A stretch of DNA of 64,000 bases from Kordia periserrulae (GTDB lineage Bacteria; Bacteroidota; Bacteroidia; Flavobacteriales; Flavobacteriaceae). Shown here in pieces: positions 43,950 through 51,627 of the stretch; position 1 is the first letter of the stretch, and each line of letters opens with the position of its first letter. The stretch spans positions 682,001 through 746,000 of the forward strand of contig NZ_QBKT01000001.1 of assembly GCF_003054265.1 (NCBI RefSeq), given 5' to 3'. The notes under the pieces are model-generated. The model did not search any database and was not told where the DNA came from. It was given only the letters and a program-made list of their open reading frames with translations. A program made the position numbers and the translations under genes.

Positions 43950-44528
43950 ATGATTGAAAAAGCACTTCAATTTACAGGAAAAGCACTCAACCAATTTGTC
44001 AAAAAGAAATTTGGCATTGACGACGATGTAGTGATTATGAATCCGATTATTGATCAAACAGGTACGGTTCCGAAAGAGAATCAAAACAAAATCATTATTT
44101 CATTGATTCACGTTGAACAAGAAAACACCAAACAATTTTACAACAACAACCAACCATTGGGCAATGGCAACTATGCGCGCGTGCCACTGAGTCATCGGTA
44201 TAATTTGTTTACGCTCATTACACCCAATTTTGACAATTATATAGAAGCATTAAAGTTTTTGGACGCGGCGATTCAGTTTTTTCAAATCAATCAAACGGTT
44301 GACGCAACAAAGAACGCCGAAATTCCGTCCGAATTGAAACGCCTCGATTACGAATTTCAAAAAGGAGAAAATTATATGCAAATGCAAAACCTTTGGCAAG
44401 CATTGGGTGCAAAATACCAGCCTTCGGTCATTTACAAACTTCGCTTAGTAACCATTGTTTCTGATGAAGTTACAGGATTTGACCAAGCTGTTATACAAAT
44501 CAACACGCAAACAGAAGAAAAGCCATGA
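43950..44528 (+). CDS. eCIS cap-type protein, Pvc16-like (DUF4255)
   Basis: This 192-residue protein matches the DUF4255 (Pvc16 N) pattern: 'MIEKALQFTGKALNQFVKKKF', 'DDDVVIMNPIID', 'IIISLIHVEQENTKQF' and 'HRYNLFTLITPNFDNYIEALKFLDAAIQFFQ'. Pvc16 caps or terminates the inner tube and sheath at the far end of the injection particle. It is the first gene of a long eCIS operon. Its stop overlaps the next start (ATGA), so translation is likely coupled. Confidence 0.9.
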   Translation: MIEKALQFTGKALNQFVKKKFGIDDDVVIMNPIIDQTGTVPKENQNKIIISLIHVEQENTKQFYNNNQPLGNGNYARVPLSHRYNLFTLITPNFDNYIEALKFLDAAIQFFQINQTVDATKNAEIPSELKRLDYEFQKGENYMQMQNLWQALGAKYQPSVIYKLRLVTIVSDEVTGFDQAVIQINTQTEEKP

Positions 44529-45343
44529 ATGTAGTGTATACATCGTTGTTCAAAGTAGCTGTATCGCATTCGTATTATGCGTCCAATATTTGCGAATGTA
44601 TGTCATACAAAGCAAGTGCAACTACTGAAAAGATACTTTCCAAATACGGAATTGTGCTGCGTAATGAACACGATGGTTTCGAAATATACACTACAGCGAA
44701 TCAATCCATAGAAACATTTTTAACATACATTACCAACGTTGCAGGACATACTGCTTTTGAGTTTGAGGGTGTCGCAAACGACCAAAATTTTTACAATTTC
44801 ACCAACATTCCTATAAACAACGTTGGTGTGCTTACGTACGAAAGCAATCAAACTATTGCGGAAGCTTCAAGCACAACCATACAGCTTCAAGAAACTTTTG
44901 TGCCATCAAACACCGCAGCAAACGCACTCAAAGTTACCATTTACTTTGATGATATCATTCGTTTGCAACAAACAAACGACCACGTTCAATTCGGAATTCA
45001 ATTGCAAGCGCGAAAAACGCAATGGAATTATTACATCATCAACAATTCCAATCAAGAATACAATCAATTAGAAATACAAAGTACTGACGAAAATATCCAA
45101 TTTTCTGATGCTACGGAAGTTACCTTACAAAACAATCAAAAAGCATTGCGCTTTACCTCAAATACCAGCCAAATACCTTTGAAAAATGAAGTCACCTATC
45201 AATTTAATCTAATCAACACTCGAAAAACCATTGCCGGCGAACGAAAAGAAATCATCATTAAAGGATTGCCCATACCCAATCCACAAAATATAAGCATACA
45301 AAACGACCATACAATAGCATCACTAATGTACGTGTACATTTAG
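44525..45343 (+). CDS. eCIS operon protein of unknown function
   Basis: This 272-residue protein has no signal peptide. An N-terminal part with 'FKVAVSHSYYASNICECMSYKASATTEKILSKYGIVL' is followed by beta-rich sequence ('FVPSNTAANALKVTIYFDDIIRL', 'TVNSNQEYNQLEIQSTD'-type strands) and ends '..ASLMYVYI'. I do not recognise a family. It overlaps the cap gene by four bases and precedes the sheath gene by 51, so it is an integral part of the operon. The beta-rich makeup suits a structural adaptor, for instance between cap and tube; a role as receptor or cargo adaptor is also open. Confidence 0.7.
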   Translation: MNVVYTSLFKVAVSHSYYASNICECMSYKASATTEKILSKYGIVLRNEHDGFEIYTTANQSIETFLTYITNVAGHTAFEFEGVANDQNFYNFTNIPINNVGVLTYESNQTIAEASSTTIQLQETFVPSNTAANALKVTIYFDDIIRLQQTNDHVQFGIQLQARKTQWNYYIINNSNQEYNQLEIQSTDENIQFSDATEVTLQNNQKALRFTSNTSQIPLKNEVTYQFNLINTRKTIAGERKEIIIKGLPIPNPQNISIQNDHTIASLMYVYI

Positions 45344-45394
45344 ATGCCTTATTTGATATCTATAAAAATTATTACAAACTAATAACTCTATTTT

Positions 45395-46975
45395 ATGAAT
45401 CTATCAACCATTAAATCTCCAGGGGTTTATATCAATGAAATAAATGGTTTTGGAAATTCAGTTGTTCCTGTAGCAACGGCAGTTCCCGCATTTATCGGAT
45501 ATACACCACAAGCCATGTACGAAGGGAAATCATACACCAACGTACCGACTAAAATTTCGTCCTTTACAGACTTTAAGGCGATTTTTATGATACCCGATCC
45601 ACCAGCACCAGCCGATCCTGCAAAACAATACAGTCCGCAGTATTACTTGGTCGCTGAAAAAAGTCAGCCTGAAAAAGGTGACTATCTATTAATTGATGGA
45701 ACCTACTACTCTATCGTTCCTGATCCAAACACAATTTATTACTTATACAACAGCATTCGCTTATTCTATGAAAATGGTGGCGGTGATGCGTATATTGTTT
45801 CTGTAGGAAGTTATGGTGCCGCTTCTGGAAAAGCCATGACGCCAGGCGACCAAATTGTGAACCCGAATGTACAGTTGAACGACTTAACCAACGGATTGGC
45901 ATTGCTAAAAAACGAGCAAGAGCCAACCATGTATATTTGTCCTGAAGCTACGTTACTTTCGGTAGAAAACAACGGAACGCTTATGCAATCTATGTTGTTA
46001 CAAGCTGAAGAAATGCAAACTGCCGTAGCTATTTTTGATGTGATTGGGGGAAGAAATCCTGATCCAGTAATGTGGATGGACGATATCACAAACTTCCGCG
46101 ACAATACAGGCGCTAACGGACTCAACTACGGAACTGCGTATTATCCGTTTGTGGGAACCACCATTATGCAAACTTCGGATATTGATTATACCAATCTTTT
46201 TGGTGGCGATGTAAAACAATTACAACCTTTGTTAAGTCCAGCAGATAACCCAAATCAGACAGTAGATACGATTATCGGAAACATTGAAAATCCGTCAGGA
46301 ACGCCGTTAACAGTAAGCCAGTACAACAACTCATTAATTACCGCGAGTAAAACGTATAGTTCTATCATCAATCATGTATTGAATGATGCCAATATGTTAC
46401 CGCCAAGCGGTGGAATGGCAGGTGTGATTACCACAACTGATAACGAGGTTGGTCCATGGCAAGCACCTGCAAACACCTCTATGGTTGGCGCGGCTTCCTT
46501 ACCAATAAAATTATCAGAATCGCAGCAAGCCAACTTAAACGTTGATGCAGTTTCTGGAAAATCAATCAATGCGATTCGTTTTTTCAATGGATTGGGAATT
46601 TTAATTTGGGGCGCACGAACTTTGGATGGAAACAGTCAAGATTGGCGCTACCTTTCAGTAAGAAGAACGATGAACTTTTTAGAGCAATCGTGTAAACTGG
46701 CTGCGCAAGCGTATGTATTCGCACCAAATGACAAAAATACGTGGGAAGCTGTAAAAACCATGATTGGAAGCTTCTTAACAAGTGTTTGGAAAGAAGGAGG
46801 ATTGCAAGGAGCTACCGCTGCTGCTGCCTTCTCAGTAGAATGCGGATTGGGAACCACCATGACGTCTGACGATATTCTTAACGGATTTATGAACGTAACG
46901 GTAAAAGTTGCCGTAGTTCGTCCAGCAGAATTCATTGTACTGACATTCCAACAGCAACAAGCAACTTCTAGTTAA
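45395..46975 (+). CDS. contractile sheath protein (Pvc2/Afp2-like)
   Basis: This 526-residue protein has the tail sheath pattern: 'TIKSPGVYINEINGF', 'ATAVPAFIGYTPQA', 'SIRLFYENGGGDAYIVSVG', and the C-terminal 'AIRFFNGLGILIWGARTLDGNSQDWRYLSVRRTMNFLEQS' in adjoining parts, ending '..VRPAEFIVLTFQQQ'. The sheath contracts to drive the inner tube through a target membrane. There is one sheath gene here, whereas the Photorhabdus type has three. The C-terminal handshake strands of the family are intact. It follows the unknown 272-residue gene. Confidence 0.95.
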   Translation: MNLSTIKSPGVYINEINGFGNSVVPVATAVPAFIGYTPQAMYEGKSYTNVPTKISSFTDFKAIFMIPDPPAPADPAKQYSPQYYLVAEKSQPEKGDYLLIDGTYYSIVPDPNTIYYLYNSIRLFYENGGGDAYIVSVGSYGAASGKAMTPGDQIVNPNVQLNDLTNGLALLKNEQEPTMYICPEATLLSVENNGTLMQSMLLQAEEMQTAVAIFDVIGGRNPDPVMWMDDITNFRDNTGANGLNYGTAYYPFVGTTIMQTSDIDYTNLFGGDVKQLQPLLSPADNPNQTVDTIIGNIENPSGTPLTVSQYNNSLITASKTYSSIINHVLNDANMLPPSGGMAGVITTTDNEVGPWQAPANTSMVGAASLPIKLSESQQANLNVDAVSGKSINAIRFFNGLGILIWGARTLDGNSQDWRYLSVRRTMNFLEQSCKLAAQAYVFAPNDKNTWEAVKTMIGSFLTSVWKEGGLQGATAAAAFSVECGLGTTMTSDDILNGFMNVTVKVAVVRPAEFIVLTFQQQQATSS

Positions 46976-47045
46976 TTTGTACGCTATAGAAGTACACAAA
47001 ATCAATTCATTAAATAAAAAAATAACTCATTAAAAACATACTATT

Positions 47046-47507
47046 ATGGCAGATGATGGAAGTAAAGAAGGCGCAACATGGCCCATGCCTAAGTTTCGAT
47101 TTGAAGTAGACTTAGGAACCGAACTAAAAGGAGTTGCATTTCAGGAAGTATCTGGAATGGACGTAGAAAATCAAATCATAGAATACCGTAAAAGTAACAG
47201 TACATTATTCTCTACTGAAAAAATGCCAGGCATTGTAAAGTATGGAAATGTAACCATGAAACGCGGTGTATTTGTCAACGACAATACATTTTGGGATTGG
47301 CATGCTGAAATTTCTATGAATACCATCAAACGTAGAACAGTCATTATAAAACTGTTAGATGAAAACGGAAAAGTAACCATGCAATGGACACTCAACAATG
47401 CGTGGCCAACAAAAATTACGAGTACCGATTTAAAATCTGATGGAAATGAAGTTGCGATTGATACGCTAGAAATTGCACATGAACAACTAATTATATCGAA
47501 TGGCTAG
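47046..47507 (+). CDS. inner tube protein (Pvc1-like, gp19 family)
   Basis: This 153-residue protein has the tube fold: 'WPMPKFRFEVDLGTELKGVAFQEVSGMDVENQIIEYRKSNS' in parts, 'MPGIVKYGNVTMKRGVFVNDN', 'VTMQWTLNNAWPTKITSTDL' and 'VAIDTLEIAHEQL'. Rings of this protein stack to form the tube that carries the cargo. The next gene overlaps by eight bases and encodes a paralogue. Confidence 0.93.
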   Translation: MADDGSKEGATWPMPKFRFEVDLGTELKGVAFQEVSGMDVENQIIEYRKSNSTLFSTEKMPGIVKYGNVTMKRGVFVNDNTFWDWHAEISMNTIKRRTVIIKLLDENGKVTMQWTLNNAWPTKITSTDLKSDGNEVAIDTLEIAHEQLIISNG

Positions 47508-47946
47508 TAGCAATTATCCTGTTGGATTTTACTTTTCACTTTCGTTTGAAGGTGGAGATGCCGCTTTTAAAGAAGTCTCTGGAATCAGCAAAGAACTTGG
47601 CGTAGAAGAAGTTGCGGGTGGCGGTGAAAACCGTTTCAAATACCGACTACCTACTACAAGTTCAAGCAAAAATCTAGTACTCAAAAGAGCCATTGTTCCC
47701 ACAGGATCAAATCTCATAGCGTGGTGTGCTGATACACTTGACAATGGATTGGCTTCCGCCATACAAACCCAAGATGTGTCGGTAGACTTGCTAGATAATG
47801 AAGGAAAAGTGTTGATGAAATGGACGTTTTACAATGCTTATCCTGTAAGCTATGCCGTATCCGATTTAAAATCGCAAGAAAGTGAAATACTCATAGAAAC
47901 CATTGAATTGGCGTATACCTATTTCAATATACAATCAAACTCATAA
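47500..47946 (+). CDS. second tube protein (Pvc5-like)
   Basis: This 148-residue protein has the same fold as its upstream neighbour: 'YPVGFYFSLSFEGGDAAFKEVSGISKELGVEEVAGGGENRFKYRLP' in parts, 'NLVLKRAIV' and 'VLMKWTFYNAYPVSYAVSDL'. In Pvc/Afp systems the second tube protein (Pvc5) starts the tube on the baseplate. The gene starts eight bases inside the first tube gene. Divergence between the two in the loops suggests different ring positions. Confidence 0.9.
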   Translation: MASSNYPVGFYFSLSFEGGDAAFKEVSGISKELGVEEVAGGGENRFKYRLPTTSSSKNLVLKRAIVPTGSNLIAWCADTLDNGLASAIQTQDVSVDLLDNEGKVLMKWTFYNAYPVSYAVSDLKSQESEILIETIELAYTYFNIQSNS

Positions 47947-47948
47947 TT

Positions 47949-48119
47949 ATGCCGATAGAAATCAGAGAATTAGTAATCAAAACAGAAATAAAAACTGTTC
48001 ACGAAAACGTACACACCAAACGCAACGCATACGACACTTCACAATTAAAAAATGAAGTGTTGGAAAGTTGCCGACGCATGATTTCTGAAGCAAAAAAGCG
48101 AGAAAAGTATAATAGATAA
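47949..48119 (+). CDS. DUF5908 family small eCIS protein
   Basis: This 56-residue protein is easily missed by size. It begins 'MPIEIRELVIKTEIKTVHE' and has a basic helical C-terminal half ('VLESCRRMISEAKKREK'). The N-terminal motif is the family signature of DUF5908, small proteins that regularly accompany eCIS tube and LysM genes (Pvc6/Afp6 position). It starts two bases after the second tube gene. Its role is unknown; its constant position suggests help in baseplate or tube start. Confidence 0.87.
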   Translation: MPIEIRELVIKTEIKTVHENVHTKRNAYDTSQLKNEVLESCRRMISEAKKREKYNR

Positions 48120-48128
48120 ATTACGATT

Positions 48129-48809
48129 ATGGCATTGGAATACATGAAAATAACAGGGTACAAAGATGAAGACTTCACACAAGCGGTCTCAGGCGATCCG
48201 TATAATCTCATGATCAATCCAGAGTCTATCAAATGGAGTCGTAGTATTGAATACAATGAACAACAACCTATTGATACAAGTTCAACGTCACAAAAATACA
48301 AACATACACCAAGCGACAATCTCAGTTTTGACATTGTAATTGATTGTACAGGTATTGTAGACAACAAACGAACCGATCTCAACAAGGAAATTCAAGCACT
48401 TGAAGACATTGTGTACACGTACAACGGTGACATTCATAGACCTAATTTCGTAAAAATTCAATGGGGAAGCGATTTGGTATTTTACAGCGTATTAAAATCA
48501 TTTGATACCACGTACACACTATTCAAACCCGATGGAAGCCCGCTGAGAGCAAAAATTTCATTAAGCTTCGGAAAATACATTTCGGCTGACAAGCGAAAAA
48601 AAGAAGACAATGAAAGCTCTCCCGACATTTCACATTTGGTAGAAGTTGTACAAGGCGATAGCTTGCCGCAATTATCAAACAAAGTTTGGAACACACCTTA
48701 CTATTACGTTCAAGTAGCGCAATACAACGATTTAAACAAATTCAGACAATTAAAAGGTGGACAACAATTACTATTTCCACCCATCATTAAACCCACAGAA
48801 AATTCATGA
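48129..48809 (+). CDS. LysM-containing tube/baseplate adaptor (Pvc7-like)
   Basis: This 226-residue protein has an N-terminal eCIS tube-adaptor domain ('ALEYMKITGYKDEDF', 'YNLMINPESIKWSRSIEYNEQQP'). The C-terminal LysM-type domain (about 172-222) has 'HLVEVVQGDSLPQLSNKVWNTPYYYVQVAQYNDL' in parts and 'LKGGQQLLFPP'. In Pvc/Afp particles the Pvc7 protein sits between spike hub and tube. Its stop overlaps the start of the VgrG gene (ATGA). Confidence 0.9.
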   Translation: MALEYMKITGYKDEDFTQAVSGDPYNLMINPESIKWSRSIEYNEQQPIDTSSTSQKYKHTPSDNLSFDIVIDCTGIVDNKRTDLNKEIQALEDIVYTYNGDIHRPNFVKIQWGSDLVFYSVLKSFDTTYTLFKPDGSPLRAKISLSFGKYISADKRKKEDNESSPDISHLVEVVQGDSLPQLSNKVWNTPYYYVQVAQYNDLNKFRQLKGGQQLLFPPIIKPTENS

Positions 48810-50605
48810 GTGCATCCACAAACATAGATAGTGGCGGAGTAGTCACATTTGACATTAAAACCAACGGAAGTGTTATTCCCGACGCGATGGACATACAATC
48901 TGTTGAAGTCGAAAAAGGCGTCAACCGAATCTCCACAGCAAGAGTCGTCGTCATTGATGGAAATCCTGGCAAAGAAACGTTTGAGGCAAGTTCGTCAAGC
49001 ACGTTTGTTCCTGGCAATACGATTACCATTGAAGCAGGATACGATTCCAGCAACAAAACCATTTTTAAAGGCATCATTACCAAACAAAGCATTCGTATTC
49101 ATGGCGCAGAAGGTTCAGTGTTGGTTGTAGAATGTCGTGATGAAGCGGTAAAAATGATTGTGGGACGTAAAAGTGTTACCTATTCCAAACAAAAAGACAG
49201 CGACATCATTAGCACTATTATTGGGAATTACAGCGGATTATCAGCAGACGTTACCGCAACAAGCACGCAATGGGACGAACAAGTACAATACTATACAACC
49301 GATTGGGATTTTGTGCTTTCACGAGCAGAAACCAATGGCATGATTGTAACCACGCTAAATGGAAAAGTTTCTGTATTTCCGCCTGATAATGACACGAGTT
49401 CTGTGTTAGAAATTGCTTATGGAAACAATCTGTTGGAATTTAACGCATCATTGGATTCGGTGACGCAATTGGGTTCAGCAAAAGCCACTTCTTGGGATTA
49501 TACGCAACAACAAACTGCTTCGGGAGAAGCAACGGTAAGTTATGCAGGACCTGGAAACTTATCGTCCAAAAAACTCTCGGAAGTTGTGGGTTTATCAGAA
49601 TATGATTTGCAAACCACCACACCTTTGGAAAGCAGCGATTTGACCAATTGGTCCAAAGCAGCATTGGTAAAAAGTGCCTATTCCAAAATTAGAGGCGATG
49701 TAAAATTTCAGGGAAGTGACTTGGTTGATCCAGGAAAATACATCACACTCGCAGGTTTGGGTGACCGTTTTAACGGCGATCACATCATTTCCAATGTGCA
49801 TCACTTGATTGGGCATGGAAACTGGATTACGGAAGTAGGCATTGGATTGTCGCCTGTATGGTTTACTGAAGAACCCGATGTCATGTCGCCACCAGCATCA
49901 GGTTTATTGCCTGGCGTACAAGGCTTGTTCAACGCAACGGTAAAGAAAATGTATGAAGATCCAGACAGTCAATACCGAGTATTGGTTGATATTCCATTAT
50001 TTGATCCGAATGGAGAAGGTTTATGGGCGCGATTGACCAACTTCTACTCCACTTCAGGCGCAGGAACGTTTTTTATGCCAGAAGTGGGCGATGAAGTCGT
50101 GGTAGGCTTTTTGAATGAAGATCCTCGTTTTCCGATTATTTTGGGAAGCATGTACAGCAGTAGCAACAACAAACCGTTTGAAGGTTTAGACCCGAATGAA
50201 AACAATACTATTAAGGCTTTTGTGTCTAAATCGGGAATCAACATTCAGTTTGATGATGAAAATAAGATTCTTACGCTACAAACACCAAGCAAAAACACGG
50301 CAATTTTTAGCGATGAAGACAAGCAAATCACCATCCAAGATCAAAATGACAACAGTATTGTCATGTCTGAAAGTGGCATCACTATCAAAAGTCCAAAAGA
50401 CATTACGATAGAAGCAACGCAGAATTTAACCCTAAAAGGAAATACGGGCGTTACCATTGAATCTTCTGGCGGCGATGTGCAAATCAAAGGAATGAACATT
50501 AAACAATCAGCCGATATGGAATATTCCGCAGAAGGAAGCATGACAGCGTCGCTTCAAGGCGGTACACAAACGACCATTAAAGGCGCGATGGTGATGATTA
50601 ATTAG
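48806..50605 (+). CDS. VgrG-type spike protein (Pvc8-like)
   Basis: This 599-residue protein has an N-terminal gp27-like hub region ('MDIQSVEVEKGVNRISTARVVV', 'FKGIITKQSIRIHG'). The gp5-type OB fold (about 380-470) has 'YRVLVDIPLFDPNGEGLWARL' and 'GTFFMPEVGDEVVVGFLNEDP' in parts. A C-terminal beta-helix of short repeats (about 500-590) includes 'SGITIKSPKDITIEATQNLTL' in parts. It forms the trimeric spike that carries the PAAR tip. No lysozyme domain or C-terminal effector extension is seen. A 291-base gap with heptad repeats separates it from the PAAR gene. Confidence 0.94.
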   Translation: MSASTNIDSGGVVTFDIKTNGSVIPDAMDIQSVEVEKGVNRISTARVVVIDGNPGKETFEASSSSTFVPGNTITIEAGYDSSNKTIFKGIITKQSIRIHGAEGSVLVVECRDEAVKMIVGRKSVTYSKQKDSDIISTIIGNYSGLSADVTATSTQWDEQVQYYTTDWDFVLSRAETNGMIVTTLNGKVSVFPPDNDTSSVLEIAYGNNLLEFNASLDSVTQLGSAKATSWDYTQQQTASGEATVSYAGPGNLSSKKLSEVVGLSEYDLQTTTPLESSDLTNWSKAALVKSAYSKIRGDVKFQGSDLVDPGKYITLAGLGDRFNGDHIISNVHHLIGHGNWITEVGIGLSPVWFTEEPDVMSPPASGLLPGVQGLFNATVKKMYEDPDSQYRVLVDIPLFDPNGEGLWARLTNFYSTSGAGTFFMPEVGDEVVVGFLNEDPRFPIILGSMYSSSNNKPFEGLDPNENNTIKAFVSKSGINIQFDDENKILTLQTPSKNTAIFSDEDKQITIQDQNDNSIVMSESGITIKSPKDITIEATQNLTLKGNTGVTIESSGGDVQIKGMNIKQSADMEYSAEGSMTASLQGGTQTTIKGAMVMIN

Positions 50606-50614
50606 GTGATGGAT

Positions 50615-50691
50615 GTTGGGTGTTGGGTGTTGGGTTTTAGGTGTTAGGTGTTAGGTTTTAGGGATTAGGGATTAGGGATTAGGGATTAGAA
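50615..50691. repeat. eleven tandem 7-base units (GTTGGGT to ATTAGGG series)
   Basis: From 50615 the sequence reads in exact 7-base steps: GTTGGGT three times, TTTAGGT, GTTAGGT twice, TTTAGGG, ATTAGGG three times, ATTAGAA. The unit changes gradually along the array. It lies 9 bases after the VgrG stop codon. Confidence 0.9.
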
Positions 50692-50719
50692 AGTACCGTT
50701 AAAACCTTTTGAAAACCTA

Positions 50720-50765
50720 ACGTCACTTCGAGTGTTTTAGGCTTTGCCTGAAATGTATCGAGAAG
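50720..50765. repeat. hairpin element between two heptad arrays
   Basis: TTTTAGGC (50735-50742) and GCCTGAAA (50746-50753) form an 8-base stem with one T-G pair around TTT, flanked by CACTTCGAGTG and GTATCGAGAAGT. Elements of this composition occur widely between genes in Flavobacteriaceae, which I recall from experience and cannot check here. Confidence 0.5.
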
Positions 50766-50812
50766 TACTTGGAAACTAAAAACACAAAATCAAAACATCT
50801 CAATACTTAATA

Positions 50813-50889
50813 CTAACAGCTAACAGCTAACAGCTAACAGCTAACAAAGAACAAAGAACAAAGAACAAAAAACGAATAACAAAAAACAA
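50813..50889. repeat. eleven tandem 7-base units (CTAACAG to AAAACAA series)
   Basis: From 50813: CTAACAG four times, CTAACAA, AGAACAA three times, AAAACGA, ATAACAA, AAAACAA. It ends 7 bases before the PAAR start. The core CTAAC is the complement of GTTAG in the first array, so the two arrays could pair at long range. Confidence 0.9.
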
Positions 50890-50896
50890 CAAAACC

Positions 50897-51199
50897 ATGC
50901 CACCAGCAGCACGATTAACCGATTTTCACGAATGTCCGATGCAAACACCCGCGGTTCCGGCGCCAATTCCGCACGTAGGCGGACCCATTATTGGTCCTGG
51001 AGAACCCACTGTTTTAATCGGCAAATTGCCTGCCGCACGCGTAGGTGATATGCTTACCTGTGTTGGACCACCAGATTCTATTGTCAAAGGTTCAGCAACG
51101 GTGCTCATTGGCGGAATGCCCGCTGCACGCGTAGGCGACACTACCGCACACGGCGGATCAATTGTTTTGGGAGATTTTACAGTAATGATTGGTGGATAG
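50897..51199 (+). CDS. PAAR-domain spike tip (Pvc10-like)
   Basis: This 100-residue protein has the PAAR repeats: 'PPAARLTDFHECP' at the N terminus, 'GPGEPTVLIGKLPAARVGDML', 'GSATVLIGGMPAARVGDTTAHGG', and the closing 'VLGDFTVMIGG'. Conserved His and Cys hold a metal at the sharp tip of the spike. No effector domain is attached. The gp25-like gene starts within its last codons. Confidence 0.93.
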   Translation: MPPAARLTDFHECPMQTPAVPAPIPHVGGPIIGPGEPTVLIGKLPAARVGDMLTCVGPPDSIVKGSATVLIGGMPAARVGDTTAHGGSIVLGDFTVMIGG

Positions 51200-51620
51200 A
51201 ACAAGCAACATACAAAAAGAGTTTCTCGGTTCAGGATGGTCATTTCCCGTAACATTTTCTGCGGAAAATCGCCAATTGCAACTCACGAAATACGAAACCA
51301 ATATCAATGAAATGATCAATTTGATAATGCAAACGACTTTTGGGGAACGACCATTTTCGCCACAATTCGGTTCAGGGTTACAGACGTTTTTCTTTAAAGA
51401 AATGCGTCCCACATTGCAAGGAGAAATTAGAGAAGCCATTAAAACTTCGCTCCTGAATAATGAGCCGAGAATCAAAGTCATGGCTGTTGAGGTTGTTTTT
51501 GCCGATTTACAAAGTGGTTTGGTAGAAGTAACCATCGATTATATATACAATCAAACCAATACAAGACATAACTATGTATATCCTTTTTACATAAAAGAAG
51601 GTACCAATTTACAACGATAA
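51192..51620 (+). CDS. gp25-like baseplate wedge protein (Pvc9-like)
   Basis: This roughly 143-residue protein has 'FLGSGWSFPVTFSAENRQLQL', 'INLIMQTTFGERPFSPQFGSGLQTFFF' in parts, 'IREAIKTSLLNNEPRI' and 'VTIDYIYNQTNTRHNYVYPFY'. These are marks of the GPW/gp25 family, whose members link wedge and sheath in baseplates. The start is GTG at 51192 or TTG at 51189; GTG is preferred as the commoner codon. Either way it overlaps the PAAR stop. Confidence 0.9.
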   Translation: MDRTSNIQKEFLGSGWSFPVTFSAENRQLQLTKYETNINEMINLIMQTTFGERPFSPQFGSGLQTFFFKEMRPTLQGEIREAIKTSLLNNEPRIKVMAVEVVFADLQSGLVEVTIDYIYNQTNTRHNYVYPFYIKEGTNLQR

Positions 51621-51627
51621 CGAACAA

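Noticed and set aside
50615-50889. Possible CRISPR array
   Set aside because: The repeats are 7 bases with no spacers, and no cas gene is near.
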